Below are positions 33,821-43,229 of a stretch of 64,000 nt of DNA, piece after piece. The notes under the pieces were generated by a model that saw only the letters and a list, made by a program, of their open reading frames with translations, was not told where the DNA came from and did not search any database. Numbering within the stretch: the first letter of the stretch is position 1; each line of letters begins with the position of its first letter. Position numbers and translations under genes: made by a program. The stretch covers positions 2,292,001 to 2,356,000 of the forward strand of contig CP168152.1 of the NCBI GenBank assembly GCA_041545745.1, read 5' to 3'. Source of the stretch: Stenotrophomonas indicatrix. Lineage in GTDB: Bacteria > Pseudomonadota > Gammaproteobacteria > Xanthomonadales > Xanthomonadaceae.

Positions 33821-35545
33821 ATGTCATTCGCCACCGCCGCAGACGCGCCCGCCGCCGAGCCTCATGCCTACCCCCTGCTGATCAAGCAGCTGCTGCTGAC
33901 GCCCCTGGCAGTGCGTCCACAGCAGGAAATCGTCTACGGCGACACGGTCCGCTTCGACTACCGCACCCTGCAGGCGCGCATCGGCCAGTTGGCCGGGCTG
34001 CTGACCTCGCTGGGGGTAAAGCGCGGCGATATCGTGGCCGTGATGGACTGGGACAGCAACCGCTACCTGGAGAGCTACTTCGCCGTGCCGATGATCGGAG
34101 CGGTGCTGATGATGGTGAACATCCGCCTGGCGCCTGAGCAGATTGCCTATACGCTCAATCACAGCGGTGCGCGGGTGATCCTGGCCAACCGCGAGTTCCT
34201 GCCGGTGCTGGAAGCCATCGACGAACAGCTGCCGGATCTGCGCACACGCGTTCTGCTGGATGATGGGGATGGGCCGCTGCCAGCGGGCTTCGTGACCGAG
34301 TATGAAGCCGGGCTGCGCGAGGCCACGCCCATCATCAGCTTCCCGGACTTCGACGAGAACACCCGCGCCACGACCTTCTATACGACCGGCACCACGGGCC
34401 TGCCCAAAGGCGTGTACTTCAGCCATCGGCAACTGGTGCTGCACTCGCTTGCGGCGATGGCCGCGCTCGGCAGTGCGTCCAGCCAGGGCCGCCTGCACCG
34501 CGACGACGTCTACATGCCGATCACGCCGATGTTCCATGTGCACGCCTGGGGCATGCCGTACGTGGCCACGCTGCTGGGCATCAAGCAGGTCTACCCCGGA
34601 CGGTATCTGCCGGGCACGTTGCTGGCGTTGATCGCGCGCGAGAAGGTGACGTTCTCGCACTGCGTGCCGACCATCCTGCATATGCTGCTGGGCCATCCCA
34701 CTGCCGCCGATACCGACCTGCGCAGCTGGAAGGTGATCATCGGCGGTGCGGCACTGCCGCGGGCATTGGCGCAGCAGGCACTGGCCCGTGGCATCGACAT
34801 CTTCGGCGGCTACGGCATGTCCGAGACCTGCCCCCTGCTCACCGTCGCGCAGATCGATGCCCGCGCCCTGGATGACCCGGATGAGGAGCTGTCACTGCGC
34901 ACCAAGGCCGGCATCCCGGTGCCATTGGTGGACCTGCGCATCGTGGACGAAGACATGAACGACGTTGCCCACGATGGCGTCGCTACCGGAGAAGTGGTGG
35001 TACGCACGCCCTGGCTCACCCAGGGCTATCTGCACAACCCGGATGCTTCGACGGCCTTGTGGGCCGGCGGTTACCTGCATACCGGGGACATCGGCAACAT
35101 CGATGGCGGCGGCTACCTGCGCGTGACCGACCGCATCAAGGATGTGATCAAGACCGGTGGCGAGTGGATCTCCTCGCTCGCCCTGGAGGACATCATCGCC
35201 CTGCATCCGGCGGTCAACGAGGTCGCGGTGATCGGCATCAGCGATGCGAAATGGGGTGAGCGACCGCTACCGTTGGTGGTCAGGCAGGACGGCAGCGATG
35301 TGACCGAGGCGGAGATCATCGAGCTGGTCGCAGCACGCAGCCGCTCCGGTGATATCTCCCGCTACGCGATCCCCGACCGCGTCAGCTTCGTCGACTCGCT
35401 GGAACGCACCAGCGTGGGCAAGATCAACAAGAAGAAGCTGCGTGGGCTGCATGATCCAGAGGCGGTTGCTGATGGCCCGGGCTCACATGAAGTGGACCGT
35501 CCCAGCCATCGAGGTACTTCGGCAGCGCATCTGCAACGTCGATGA
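33821..35545 (+). CDS. AMP-dependent acyl-CoA ligase
   Basis: 574 residues. The AMP-binding motif is Y-T-T-G-T-T-G-L-P-K-G, the A5-like motif is G-Y-G-M-S-E-T, then Y-L-H-T-G-D-I and the C-terminal hinge D-R-I-K-D-V-I-K-T-G-G-E-W. The catalytic Lys is in G-K-I-N-K-K-K. It activates a carboxylic acid to its CoA thioester. In context (R)-3-hydroxybutyrate is a plausible substrate (inference). The last 35 or so residues, after K-K-L-R-G-L-H-D, do not look like the family's end and run into the reverse strand of the next gene, suggesting an altered 3' end. Confidence 0.85.
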   Translation: MSFATAADAPAAEPHAYPLLIKQLLLTPLAVRPQQEIVYGDTVRFDYRTLQARIGQLAGLLTSLGVKRGDIVAVMDWDSNRYLESYFAVPMIGAVLMMVNIRLAPEQIAYTLNHSGARVILANREFLPVLEAIDEQLPDLRTRVLLDDGDGPLPAGFVTEYEAGLREATPIISFPDFDENTRATTFYTTGTTGLPKGVYFSHRQLVLHSLAAMAALGSASSQGRLHRDDVYMPITPMFHVHAWGMPYVATLLGIKQVYPGRYLPGTLLALIAREKVTFSHCVPTILHMLLGHPTAADTDLRSWKVIIGGAALPRALAQQALARGIDIFGGYGMSETCPLLTVAQIDARALDDPDEELSLRTKAGIPVPLVDLRIVDEDMNDVAHDGVATGEVVVRTPWLTQGYLHNPDASTALWAGGYLHTGDIGNIDGGGYLRVTDRIKDVIKTGGEWISSLALEDIIALHPAVNEVAVIGISDAKWGERPLPLVVRQDGSDVTEAEIIELVAARSRSGDISRYAIPDRVSFVDSLERTSVGKINKKKLRGLHDPEAVADGPGSHEVDRPSHRGTSAAHLQRR

Positions 35546-35900
35546 CACGCTCCCTGTAGAACAGGTGCATTGTCGGCGCAAACGCTGCATCCAGCACGCC
35601 ATCAGCAGTTCGAGCGACCAGGGCGTTGGGAACCACGCGCATGCCCAGGCGATTGGTGCCAAACAACACGTCCCCGCAGTTCAGGCAGAACGTCTTGGAA
35701 AGCTGCTTGGCCTGGTGCTGGAAACGCGCATTCTTCGCCCCTGAAACGCTCACCGATTCGGCCACCCATGCGGTGGCCGAGAACATCGCCACGCCGTAGA
35801 AATTCCTGCGGGTGGCGCAGTGGCAGTTGGCCTGCGCAGCGGGAGCGCCGTGCAGTTCCACGGTATTTGCGCCGCACAGGCAGGTAATGCGAAGGGCCAT
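35424..35900 (-). CDS. GFA-type (glutathione-dependent formaldehyde-activating enzyme-like) protein
   Basis: 158 residues. The zinc-binding pattern is visible: C-L-C-G near the start, C-H-C-A-T-R-R-N-F-Y-G, then F-C-L-N-C-G. The third cysteine pair of many members is here reduced to C-H-C with R-R in place of C-R. The last 40 residues overlap, on the other strand, the last 122 bases of the CoA ligase gene, and their sequence (Q-Q-P-P-L-D-H-A-A-H) is unlike the family end. The function of this family is uncertain. Confidence 0.75.
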   Translation of the reverse strand: MALRITCLCGANTVELHGAPAAQANCHCATRRNFYGVAMFSATAWVAESVSVSGAKNARFQHQAKQLSKTFCLNCGDVLFGTNRLGMRVVPNALVARTADGVLDAAFAPTMHLFYRERVIDVADALPKYLDGWDGPLHVSPGHQQPPLDHAAHAASSC

Positions 35901-36400
35901 GTGCGTCTCTTGAAAGGAATGGCTGGCGAGGAGTTTGCTGCCAGCGCTCGTCTTTCACAAGAGGCTGTGGATGGCTCCCATCCGTTGGGCGGAATTGCGG
36001 TGAAACCTGCTGGATGCCGTCAACGCAAGAAGGGTTCAAATCCTCGTCGGCGGCGCGGACGATGCCGGCCGATGGGGTATAACCGGACAGCGCGATGGAA
36101 CACGCACGTTCTGTCCGGCGCCTCTTGTCATGTCACCGTCGTGGCGCTGACAGAACAGGGGTATCGCGCTCCTCTGCGGGAGTTTGTCAGCGGTCGCATA
36201 CTCGCGCGCCTTGACGCGAAACGGCGAGATGCGGCCGGTAAGGTTGATACAGATCGAGAGGGAAAGTGCGATCAAGGCCAGTGTCTTCATGGATACCAGG
36301 CTGCGGGGGCTACTTTTGGAGGGCCATGTTGTGGCGTTCCCATCCGCTTCCATGAAGACCCACGAGCCTCCGCGCCCGCAACGACGGGCGCGGCATGGAT
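35901..36400. other. 500-base stretch without a supported gene
   Basis: It separates the GFA gene's promoter from the end of the S15-type hydrolase. A minus-strand frame at 36036-36290 starts like a signal peptide (M-K-T-L-A-L-I-A-L-S) but has no ribosome site and a featureless tail, so it is only a weak candidate for a small exported protein. A GGTTCAAATCC at 36033-36043 looks like a tRNA T-loop, but no paired arms surround it. Coding bias is lower than in neighbours. Confidence 0.4.
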
Positions 36401-37975
36401 TCAATGCAACGGCACCTTCAACATCGATGGCGCGGTCGCGGGCGAACTGAAAGTCACCGCCCCGCCCAACTGGCTGATGCCTGCATAGCGCAGGTCCACC
36501 GTATCGACCACCAGCGTCAGGCGGCTGCCCGCTGGAATGTTCCAGCTGCTCGCTTCCAGCCGCAGGTCCAAGGTGGTCGCCTGACCCGGTGCAACGCCGC
36601 GCAGGGTGTACGGTTTGTGGCTGATCAGCTGGCCATTGCCCAGCACATCTTCCGCGTACAGGTAGGCATACAGCGTGGTGTTGGCGCGGCTGGGAGTGAC
36701 GGTCACGCGCACTTCTGGAGCACCGTCCAGACGGCGTGCGTTCCAGTAGACCGGGCCCTGCCAGACACCGGCGGCGTTGCGCCCGATGAAAGGCACGTAT
36801 GCACCCGGCGGCAGGTTGATCATCTGCAGTGAGCCGGCCACCATCGCCACGCCGGAATTGGCGGCGGTAGGCAGGCCGCTGCCGATCCGGTAGTTCCAGC
36901 CATTGCTGCGCCCGTTTTCAGCCAGGCCTCCGGTGGGCAGAAGCAGGCCGCCGGGTGCGGTCAACGCGTAGCTGACCGCACCACTGTTGGTAGCCTGCCA
37001 GTTCGGGTAGGTGTTCCAGCTGCCCTTCTGTGACTTCAGCTGCACCGCCGGTTCGCGGTCGATGCCATTGGCCACGCCCTTGAGGTAATGGTCGAACCAG
37101 TCGCCCACCGAGTCGTAGACCTCGTTGGGAATGCCCAGTGCGCCCAGCGCCTCGTTGAGGGCATGGTCGCCGTGGCGAAGCTGCAGCTGCTTGGGGCCTT
37201 TCAGCTGGTTGAAGAAGTCCACCAGCTGGCCCGGCGGGAACAGGCTGTCGTTGAAGGCGTTGGCCAGGAACACAGCCGGCTGGTTGGCGTTGATCTCGCT
37301 GATACTCGCAGCGGGGCTGCGGATCGCGGCCACCGGCAGCAGCGATTCCACTGCACTCTGGTAGTTGCCGACCACGACGTTGCGGTTGATCGTGGCCAAC
37401 TCGGACCCCGGGCGGCCGGTGACCAGGCCGGCGGCCACCAGCAGCGCGATTCCCTGTGCACTGGGTGTGTCGTTGGAATACAGCGACGCCTGCAGATCGG
37501 CCCATCCGCTGAGGGCGGCCACTGCCTTGATGCGCGGATCGCGTGCCGCCGCCAGCAGGCTGGTGCCGGCGCCGTAGGAAATGCCCGAGACGCCGATCCG
37601 CGCCGGGTCGGCCTGGGTGTTTTCCAGCGCCCAGTCGATCAATGCGCTGACATCCTCGACCGTGGCCGGCCCGGCGATATCGATGGCCCCGCCAGATTCC
37701 CAGAAGCCGCGCGAGCTGTAGCTGATGACCACATAGCCGCGCTTGGCCAGCGACTGTGCCACCCCTACGTACTCCACGCTGGGAACGGCCCAGCTGCTGG
37801 GCATCACCAGCAGCGGGAACTTGCCGCTACCCGCATCCTGGGGCTCGATGACAAAGACCCCGAGGGGTGTGCCGTCCCAACTGGGAAGGGTGCGGTGGGT
37901 GGTCTTGACCGTGGCAGCCCAAGCGGTGGGCGCCAGTCCGGTCAGCAGGATCAACAGCAGCAATACCTTGCGCAT
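36401..37975 (-). CDS. Secreted CocE/NonD (S15-type) alpha/beta hydrolase
   Basis: 524 residues from ATG 37975. A signal peptide ends near A-W-A-A (residue 21). The first half is an alpha/beta hydrolase: S-W-D-G-T-P-L, S-Y-S-S-R-G-F-W, the nucleophile box G-I-S-Y-G-A, and R-H-G-D-H. The C-terminal half is a jelly-roll beta domain (V-R-V-T-V-T-P, then L-D-L-R-L-E-A-S-S-W-N), as in X-Pro dipeptidyl-peptidase and cocaine esterase families. The substrate is not evident. It stands alone, 125 bases downstream of the OprB gene's end on the same strand. Confidence 0.82.
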   Translation of the reverse strand: MRKVLLLLILLTGLAPTAWAATVKTTHRTLPSWDGTPLGVFVIEPQDAGSGKFPLLVMPSSWAVPSVEYVGVAQSLAKRGYVVISYSSRGFWESGGAIDIAGPATVEDVSALIDWALENTQADPARIGVSGISYGAGTSLLAAARDPRIKAVAALSGWADLQASLYSNDTPSAQGIALLVAAGLVTGRPGSELATINRNVVVGNYQSAVESLLPVAAIRSPAASISEINANQPAVFLANAFNDSLFPPGQLVDFFNQLKGPKQLQLRHGDHALNEALGALGIPNEVYDSVGDWFDHYLKGVANGIDREPAVQLKSQKGSWNTYPNWQATNSGAVSYALTAPGGLLLPTGGLAENGRSNGWNYRIGSGLPTAANSGVAMVAGSLQMINLPPGAYVPFIGRNAAGVWQGPVYWNARRLDGAPEVRVTVTPSRANTTLYAYLYAEDVLGNGQLISHKPYTLRGVAPGQATTLDLRLEASSWNIPAGSRLTLVVDTVDLRYAGISQLGGAVTFSSPATAPSMLKVPLH

Positions 37976-38100
37976 CGTCGTCTCTCCCCGTCGTTGGTGG
38001 TGCAACGGGGTGGACCGTACCAGTGCGAATGGTGGCTGACACCTTGCGCCGCAGCATGGGGCGGCGGGCCTGCCACCTTACGCCGCGGGCCTGAATGCGC

Positions 38101-39372
38101 CTACAGCGTTGCCTGCGCCTGCAGGGTGAACACCCAGCTGTCGGGTCGGCTGGCATAGGCGCCGGGTCGTGCCACGTACTGCACCGCCGGCCGCAGCACC
38201 AGCCACGGGGCGACCTGCACGCCGTAGTTCAGCTCGACGAACTGCTCGTTGCTCTGCACATCCTTTCCGGTCAGCTGCTGATGGCGGGCGAGCCGGTCGG
38301 AGATGTCCAGCCGGTTCCAGGCCAGGCTGAGCACATCATCCTCGCGCGACGCGATCACGCCACGCCAGCTCAGGCCAGCTTCCCACGAGTAGCGCATCAG
38401 CCCTGTTTTTGCGTCGGCACGGGTGGCCACGCCGAACACCGAGATGCCGCGCACCGTCTCGCCCTCGGGCTTCCACACCCGCTGCGCGGCCTGCACGTAC
38501 GAACCGCTGCGATGGGAGGCGCGAGGCGCGGCCGGATCACCAATATCATCGGCGTTGGAGGTGTCCAGGTAGTAGCCGACCTTGTAGGTACCGCCATAGT
38601 CCTCTCCGGACTTGCCATGGCTGTAGCCCACTTCCACGGGCAGGAACAGGCCGGTCTTTCCCTTTGTCGAAACACGGAAGCCACTGTTGGCCTGCTTGCG
38701 TGTCGGGTTGACGTCGTAGATGCCGGTCTGCGCGTACCAGCCTGAAGGATCGTTCCACTTCACCCGCAGGCCCCACTGCCCCGTCGGGTTGTCCAGCCAC
38801 CCGGAGCTGTAGATCGGGCCCAGCGGATGCCCGCATTGGCCGTTGTTGTTGAAGTTGCAGGTGTAGGGCAAGCCGCCGAAATCGTTGCCCATCGAGTAGA
38901 AGCCCCCCTTCAGGCTCAGCCGCTTGTCCAGCAGCAGCCGCTCGTAGGAAAGCTCGTTGAAGCGCAGGTTCTGGCCCTGGCCATAGAAGGCTTGATTCTG
39001 GATATAGGAACCGGTGGACCGCTCGTTGATGGCGTTGCCGAAGCGGTCGGAGAACACCACGCGCAGCGTGCCGTCAAAGCCGAAAGCCTTGCCGGTATCG
39101 ATCGTCGCGCCCAGGTCGATGTGTTCGGCGGTGGACCAACCACTGCCCTTGTAACCGTCGCTGTTGACGCCGCTGCCGATCACGATGCGTGCGCTGGGGG
39201 TTACACCACGGTCCTGCAGCCAGAGGCGCGCGGCCCAATCGGCACTCAGCGGCGTCTGTACGATGCTGTCGACCGGCTTGGGTTTGCCAGCGGTGCTCGA
39301 TTCGGCGGCCGAGACCGTCCCGCTGACCGCGAGCAGGAGCAGCCCGATGCCGTTCAAGGAGAGCAGCTTCAT
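38101..39372 (-). CDS. OprB-type carbohydrate-selective porin
   Basis: 423 residues from ATG 39372, with a signal peptide ending near V-S-A-A-E (residue 22). It has OprB hallmarks: L-W-L-Q-D-R-G-V, F-N-E-L-S-Y-E-R, G-N-D-F-G-G-L-P-Y-T-C-N-F, and a C-terminal strand ending in L. OprB porins pass sugars through the outer membrane. The gene is the last of four in the FAD dehydrogenase operon, its start overlapping the cytochrome stop by 4 bases, which points to a sugar or polyol substrate for that enzyme. Confidence 0.85.
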   Translation of the reverse strand: MKLLSLNGIGLLLLAVSGTVSAAESSTAGKPKPVDSIVQTPLSADWAARLWLQDRGVTPSARIVIGSGVNSDGYKGSGWSTAEHIDLGATIDTGKAFGFDGTLRVVFSDRFGNAINERSTGSYIQNQAFYGQGQNLRFNELSYERLLLDKRLSLKGGFYSMGNDFGGLPYTCNFNNNGQCGHPLGPIYSSGWLDNPTGQWGLRVKWNDPSGWYAQTGIYDVNPTRKQANSGFRVSTKGKTGLFLPVEVGYSHGKSGEDYGGTYKVGYYLDTSNADDIGDPAAPRASHRSGSYVQAAQRVWKPEGETVRGISVFGVATRADAKTGLMRYSWEAGLSWRGVIASREDDVLSLAWNRLDISDRLARHQQLTGKDVQSNEQFVELNYGVQVAPWLVLRPAVQYVARPGAYASRPDSWVFTLQAQATL

Positions 39373-40766
39373 GCCGCAGCCCTCCTGTTCCTGCGCTTCT
39401 TCCAGGCGCGCCGCACCAGCAGCACGACGCCGACCAGTGCCAGCACGGCAACGATCAGCATCGGCAGCCACAGTCGCGCGATCTTTGCCAGCAGCGGCTT
39501 CTCGCCGCCGGCGCGGGTCAGCGCCACCTGGGCCTCGGTGACCTGGTCACCCGGCCCGAACTGCGTGCGGACGTAGCTCGCCACCGCTGCGATATCGGCG
39601 TCACTCAGGTCCTGCACGAACGAGCCCTGCGAGAAATGCGGCATCAACGCATGGTCGCCATGCACATCGCGGTCGATGCCGCCGATGATGGTGGCGATCA
39701 GGTTCTGCGGGCGGGTCATGCCGACGGTGGTGTTGTGCACCAGGGAGGGGTAGTACCCATCTTTGCTGCCCTCGCCCCGCGATCCATGGCAGCTAGCGCA
39801 CAGGCCCGAATACAGCACCCCGCCCGATGCCAGTGCCGCATCCGTGCCGCGTACCGGTTGCTCCCCCGGCGTCGCGGCTGCATCGCCCCAGGCGAAGGCG
39901 GCCCGCGTGGCGTCAGGGTCGGCCACGGCTGGTACCGTGCGCAGATAGGCGACGATGGCGGCGATGTCCTCGTCCTGCAGCTTGGACAGGCTGTTGCTCA
40001 CCGCTTCGGCCATGCCGCCACCGGCCTGCGCCTTGCCGGCGACGCGGCCGGTCTTCAGGTACTGGGCCAGCTCGGCATCGCTCCATCCACCGATACCGCT
40101 GATGGGATGGGAGGTGATGTTGGGCGCGTACCAGTCACCCAGCGAACCGCCCGCAAACGCCTTGCCGCCCACTTCCTGCATCATCAGCCCGCGCGGGCTG
40201 TGGCAGCTGGAGCAATGCGCCAGGCCTTCCACCAGATAGGCGCCGCGATTCCATTGCGCGCTCCTGCCCGCATCGGGCTTGAACGTTTCCTTGTCCAGGA
40301 ACAGCAGGTTCCACACCGCCATGGACTGGCGGATGCTGAAGGGGAACGGCAGCTCGGTCGCGTGTGCTTCCTCGTCGACCGGCGCCACGCCCTTCATGAA
40401 GTAGGTATACAGCGCGTGGATGTCCTCGTCGGTCAGCTTGGCATACGAGGTATAGGGCATCGCCGGATACAGGTGGGCGCCATCCTTGCGCACGCCTGCG
40501 CGCACTGCTTTGGCGAAGTCAACTTCGCTGTAGAGGCCGATGCCATGGCTCTTGGAGGGCGTGATGTTGCTGGCCCAGATCTCACCCAGCGGGGACGCAA
40601 TCGCGTAGCCGCCGGCATAGGGCTTTCCCTGCCTGGGGCTGGTGTGGCATGCCACGCAATCGGCGGCGACAGAAAGGTAACGCCCGCGTTCGACGACCTC
40701 GTCCGCGTGCACGGACTGGCTGACTGCCGCCAGCATCACCAGGAGGACCGCGGCCAAGGTCTTCAT
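39369..40766 (-). CDS. Membrane-anchored triheme cytochrome c subunit of the FAD dehydrogenase
   Basis: 465 residues from ATG 40766. A signal peptide ends near V-H-A-D. Three heme motifs are clear: C-V-A-C-H at 37-41, C-S-S-C-H and C-A-S-C-H. One helix near the C-terminus (L-P-M-L-I-V-A-V-L-A-L-V) followed by Arg/Lys anchors it in the inner membrane. This is the electron-transfer subunit of gluconate, sorbitol and glucose dehydrogenases, passing electrons to ubiquinone. Start and stop overlap both neighbours by 4 bases. Confidence 0.9.
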   Translation of the reverse strand: MKTLAAVLLVMLAAVSQSVHADEVVERGRYLSVAADCVACHTSPRQGKPYAGGYAIASPLGEIWASNITPSKSHGIGLYSEVDFAKAVRAGVRKDGAHLYPAMPYTSYAKLTDEDIHALYTYFMKGVAPVDEEAHATELPFPFSIRQSMAVWNLLFLDKETFKPDAGRSAQWNRGAYLVEGLAHCSSCHSPRGLMMQEVGGKAFAGGSLGDWYAPNITSHPISGIGGWSDAELAQYLKTGRVAGKAQAGGGMAEAVSNSLSKLQDEDIAAIVAYLRTVPAVADPDATRAAFAWGDAAATPGEQPVRGTDAALASGGVLYSGLCASCHGSRGEGSKDGYYPSLVHNTTVGMTRPQNLIATIIGGIDRDVHGDHALMPHFSQGSFVQDLSDADIAAVASYVRTQFGPGDQVTEAQVALTRAGGEKPLLAKIARLWLPMLIVAVLALVGVVLLVRRAWKKRRNRRAAA

Positions 40767-42403
40767 GCGGCACGCTCGATGGCATCTGCAGCGCGCAATG
40801 CCAGTGCGGCCATGGTCAGGGTGCTGTTGACCACGCTGGCCGACACCATCGGGCCGCCGCCGGGAAGCCACAGGTTCGGGTGATCGTGCGCGCGACAATC
40901 GCCATTGACCACCGAATCGCGCGGGTCCGCGCCCATGATGGTCGAGCCCATGATGTGGTTGTTGGCGTTGAGCGCAGTGGTGATGACGAATTCCTCGGCG
41001 TTGAACAGCGAGCCGATGTGGCGCAGCTGTTTGCAGGACTCGTCATAGCCCTTGCGGGCGTAGTCGCCCAGTGAGTAGTGGATATCCGGGCAGGCCAGAC
41101 CATGGCCATCGACCCGTGTCTTCGACAGCGTCAGTCGATTGCTCGGGTCCGGCAGCGGCTCCAGGCTGATCGAAAGATCGACACCGAAGATCGCGCGGCG
41201 GCGGATCTCCGCATCCAGCGCGTCGCCGACCAGGCCCTTCTTCAGGGCCTGGTCGGTGGCGACCGCCACCCGGCTGATGTTGTTGAGGATGATCTTGGTG
41301 GCCGAGTACTGCGAGCGGAAGGCGCCGTCACGCGGACCGACCATGCAGCTGGACTGTGCCGGTCCGCGTCCCAGCCAGATCGGGCGATCGGCGATGAACG
41401 AGCAGTGGAAGCCGGAATGGTCGAGCATGTTGCGCCCCACCTGGTCGGAACTGTTGGCGATGCCGTTGGGGTTCTGCTCGTTGGCGGCAAGCAGCAGCAG
41501 GCGTGGCGTCTCCAGCGCGTTGCAGGCGATCACGAAACTGCGGCCGGTGGCCTTGTGGCTGACTTTGTTGTTGTCGTACCAGTGGATGGCCGTCACCCGG
41601 TTCTGCGCGTCGGTGTCGATCTTGTAGGCCACCGCTTCGGCCAGCACCTGCGCACCCAGTTTCTCGGCCGCTTCGATGGTGTGGATGCCGTTGTACATCG
41701 CGCCGATCGGGCAGATCGGCTGGCAGTTGTTGTTGCCGCAGCAGGCCGGCCGATCATTCCACGGCGTGACCATGCGACCCTGCGGAATGGGCACCAGGTT
41801 GTAGCCGTGCGGATTGACCACCTCGGCGAACACCTTGTCACCGTTCCCCCAGGGGATCATGTCGGCCAGGTAGGGTTTGGATCGCTCGGCGGGGCTCTGC
41901 TTGCCCGGGTCGTTCGGCCCGGAGACGCCCATGGCCTCTTCCGCGCGGCAGTAGTAGGGCTCGATGTCGTCGTAGCTGATCGGCCAGTCGCGCCCTACCC
42001 CATAGGTGGACTGCATCTTGAAATCCACCGGCAGGTGGCGCCAGCAGGAGGCGGCCCAGTGCCAGGTGGTACCGCCCACGGCCTTGATGAAGCCTTGATG
42101 GAAGCTGTTGGCATCGGGGCCGGTCAGGCCGACGTAGTCGTTGGCCGGGAAGTACAGCGGCGCGGTGGCGAGCGGTGACTGCGGATACGGTCCCTGGAAA
42201 TCGCTGCCGATGCGTCGCTCGAAGCTGACGTTGCGCCAGTTTTCGACGACGTCGGATCGATGCAGGCGGGGGCCGGCCTCAAGGACCAGAACCGATTTTC
42301 CGGCACGAACCAACTGGTGGGCGATCAATGCGCCGACGACGCCCGAACCGACGATCACAACATCGGCATCGGCATCGCCATCACGGAAAACCGGAGCTTT
42401 CAT
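40763..42403 (-). CDS. GMC-type FAD-dependent dehydrogenase large subunit
   Basis: 546 residues from ATG 42403. The FAD motif G-S-G-V-V-G is at 19-24. A cysteine cluster C-C-G-N-N-N-C-Q-P-I-C-P (Cys221, 222, 227, 231) matches the segment that holds a 3Fe-4S cluster in FAD-glucose dehydrogenase. The C-terminal GMC_C part has N-H-I-M-G-S-T and the N-S-T-L-T segment. It oxidises a sugar or polyol in the periplasm and passes electrons to the cytochrome subunit encoded next. The small subunit gene lies 45 bases upstream. Confidence 0.88.
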   Translation of the reverse strand: MKAPVFRDGDADADVVIVGSGVVGALIAHQLVRAGKSVLVLEAGPRLHRSDVVENWRNVSFERRIGSDFQGPYPQSPLATAPLYFPANDYVGLTGPDANSFHQGFIKAVGGTTWHWAASCWRHLPVDFKMQSTYGVGRDWPISYDDIEPYYCRAEEAMGVSGPNDPGKQSPAERSKPYLADMIPWGNGDKVFAEVVNPHGYNLVPIPQGRMVTPWNDRPACCGNNNCQPICPIGAMYNGIHTIEAAEKLGAQVLAEAVAYKIDTDAQNRVTAIHWYDNNKVSHKATGRSFVIACNALETPRLLLLAANEQNPNGIANSSDQVGRNMLDHSGFHCSFIADRPIWLGRGPAQSSCMVGPRDGAFRSQYSATKIILNNISRVAVATDQALKKGLVGDALDAEIRRRAIFGVDLSISLEPLPDPSNRLTLSKTRVDGHGLACPDIHYSLGDYARKGYDESCKQLRHIGSLFNAEEFVITTALNANNHIMGSTIMGADPRDSVVNGDCRAHDHPNLWLPGGGPMVSASVVNSTLTMAALALRAADAIERAA

Positions 42404-42448
42404 GAGGGGAATCCATATCAATTGCAGGAAAAAGGTGGAAGCGCAGGC

Positions 42449-42982
42449 TCAGCCGTGCGCACGTACCGCTGACGGTGGATCGGCCGTCCACCACGCAGGG
42501 CCGCCTTGTGCGTAGGTCGGCGGGAACAGCCCATCGTCCACGGGGCGCTGCATCAGCGCGTCGCGATAGGAAACGGTGATGGCCTGCGGACCCTTGCCGA
42601 CGCTGCCGGTGTACCAAGCGGTGATGATGGCCAGTGCTGTCGGGCGTGCATCGCCTGCCGACGCCAGCAGTGCTTCAGGGCCTTGTACCTGTTGCGCCTT
42701 CGCCGCGAGTGCCGGGAACTGGGCGTGCATCTCGGGATGCAGTTTGGCGAATGCGGCTTCGATGCGCCCGGCGGTCGCCGGATCGAGATCGGCCTTGCCC
42801 GTCAGCGCCTGCGAGAGCTGCAGAAAGCGCCCATCCCCCCGCTCCACAGGCGCGGCGCTGGCAGCGGTTGCAGGCGCCTTGCCGTTGCAGGCCACCAGCA
42901 GCGAAGCAGAGCCGACAGCCAGCAGGAACGTTCTGCGCGTCAGGCCGTGCCCACCCCCTTCCAATCCCTCGGGAAAACTCAT
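42449..42982 (-). CDS. Small (Tat) subunit of FAD sugar dehydrogenase
   Basis: 177 residues from ATG 42982. A twin-arginine signal L-T-R-R-T-F-L-L begins near residue 15, and V-A-C-N follows its hydrophobic run. The rest matches the small subunit of membrane FAD sorbitol/fructose dehydrogenases (FAD-SLDH), which carries the large subunit through the Tat pathway as a complex. It is the first gene of the four-gene operon, so order is small subunit, large subunit, cytochrome, porin. Confidence 0.8.
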   Translation of the reverse strand: MSFPEGLEGGGHGLTRRTFLLAVGSASLLVACNGKAPATAASAAPVERGDGRFLQLSQALTGKADLDPATAGRIEAAFAKLHPEMHAQFPALAAKAQQVQGPEALLASAGDARPTALAIITAWYTGSVGKGPQAITVSYRDALMQRPVDDGLFPPTYAQGGPAWWTADPPSAVRAHG

Positions 42983-43229
42983 GATGTGGACTCCTGATGC
43001 GTCACTTCTTCGGCTGCCCCTGACCGCGACGCGGGGGGCACCTACAGGGGCAACTTTAACGCACCTGCTCGTCGTCGCGGGGTGAGCGAAAGCGGCCGCC
43101 GGTAGCTGCATCAGTGCGGCTTTTCAGGGTGCGGGCGAGATGTCGCAGCCGCTTGCGCCGCCCTTTCGTCACGCTTGGCAGACGCGCTCAGCGTTAGAAA
43201 CAAGGGGAATTCCACTCTGGAGGTTGGCC

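Noticed and set aside
36033..36043. GGTTCAAATCC, a tRNA T-loop look-alike
   Set aside because: Flanking bases do not pair into a T-stem or acceptor stem, and no other tRNA part is nearby.
36036..36290. Minus-strand frame with a signal-peptide-like start
   Set aside because: No ribosome site, a featureless tail and no family; kept only as a note in the intergenic entry.
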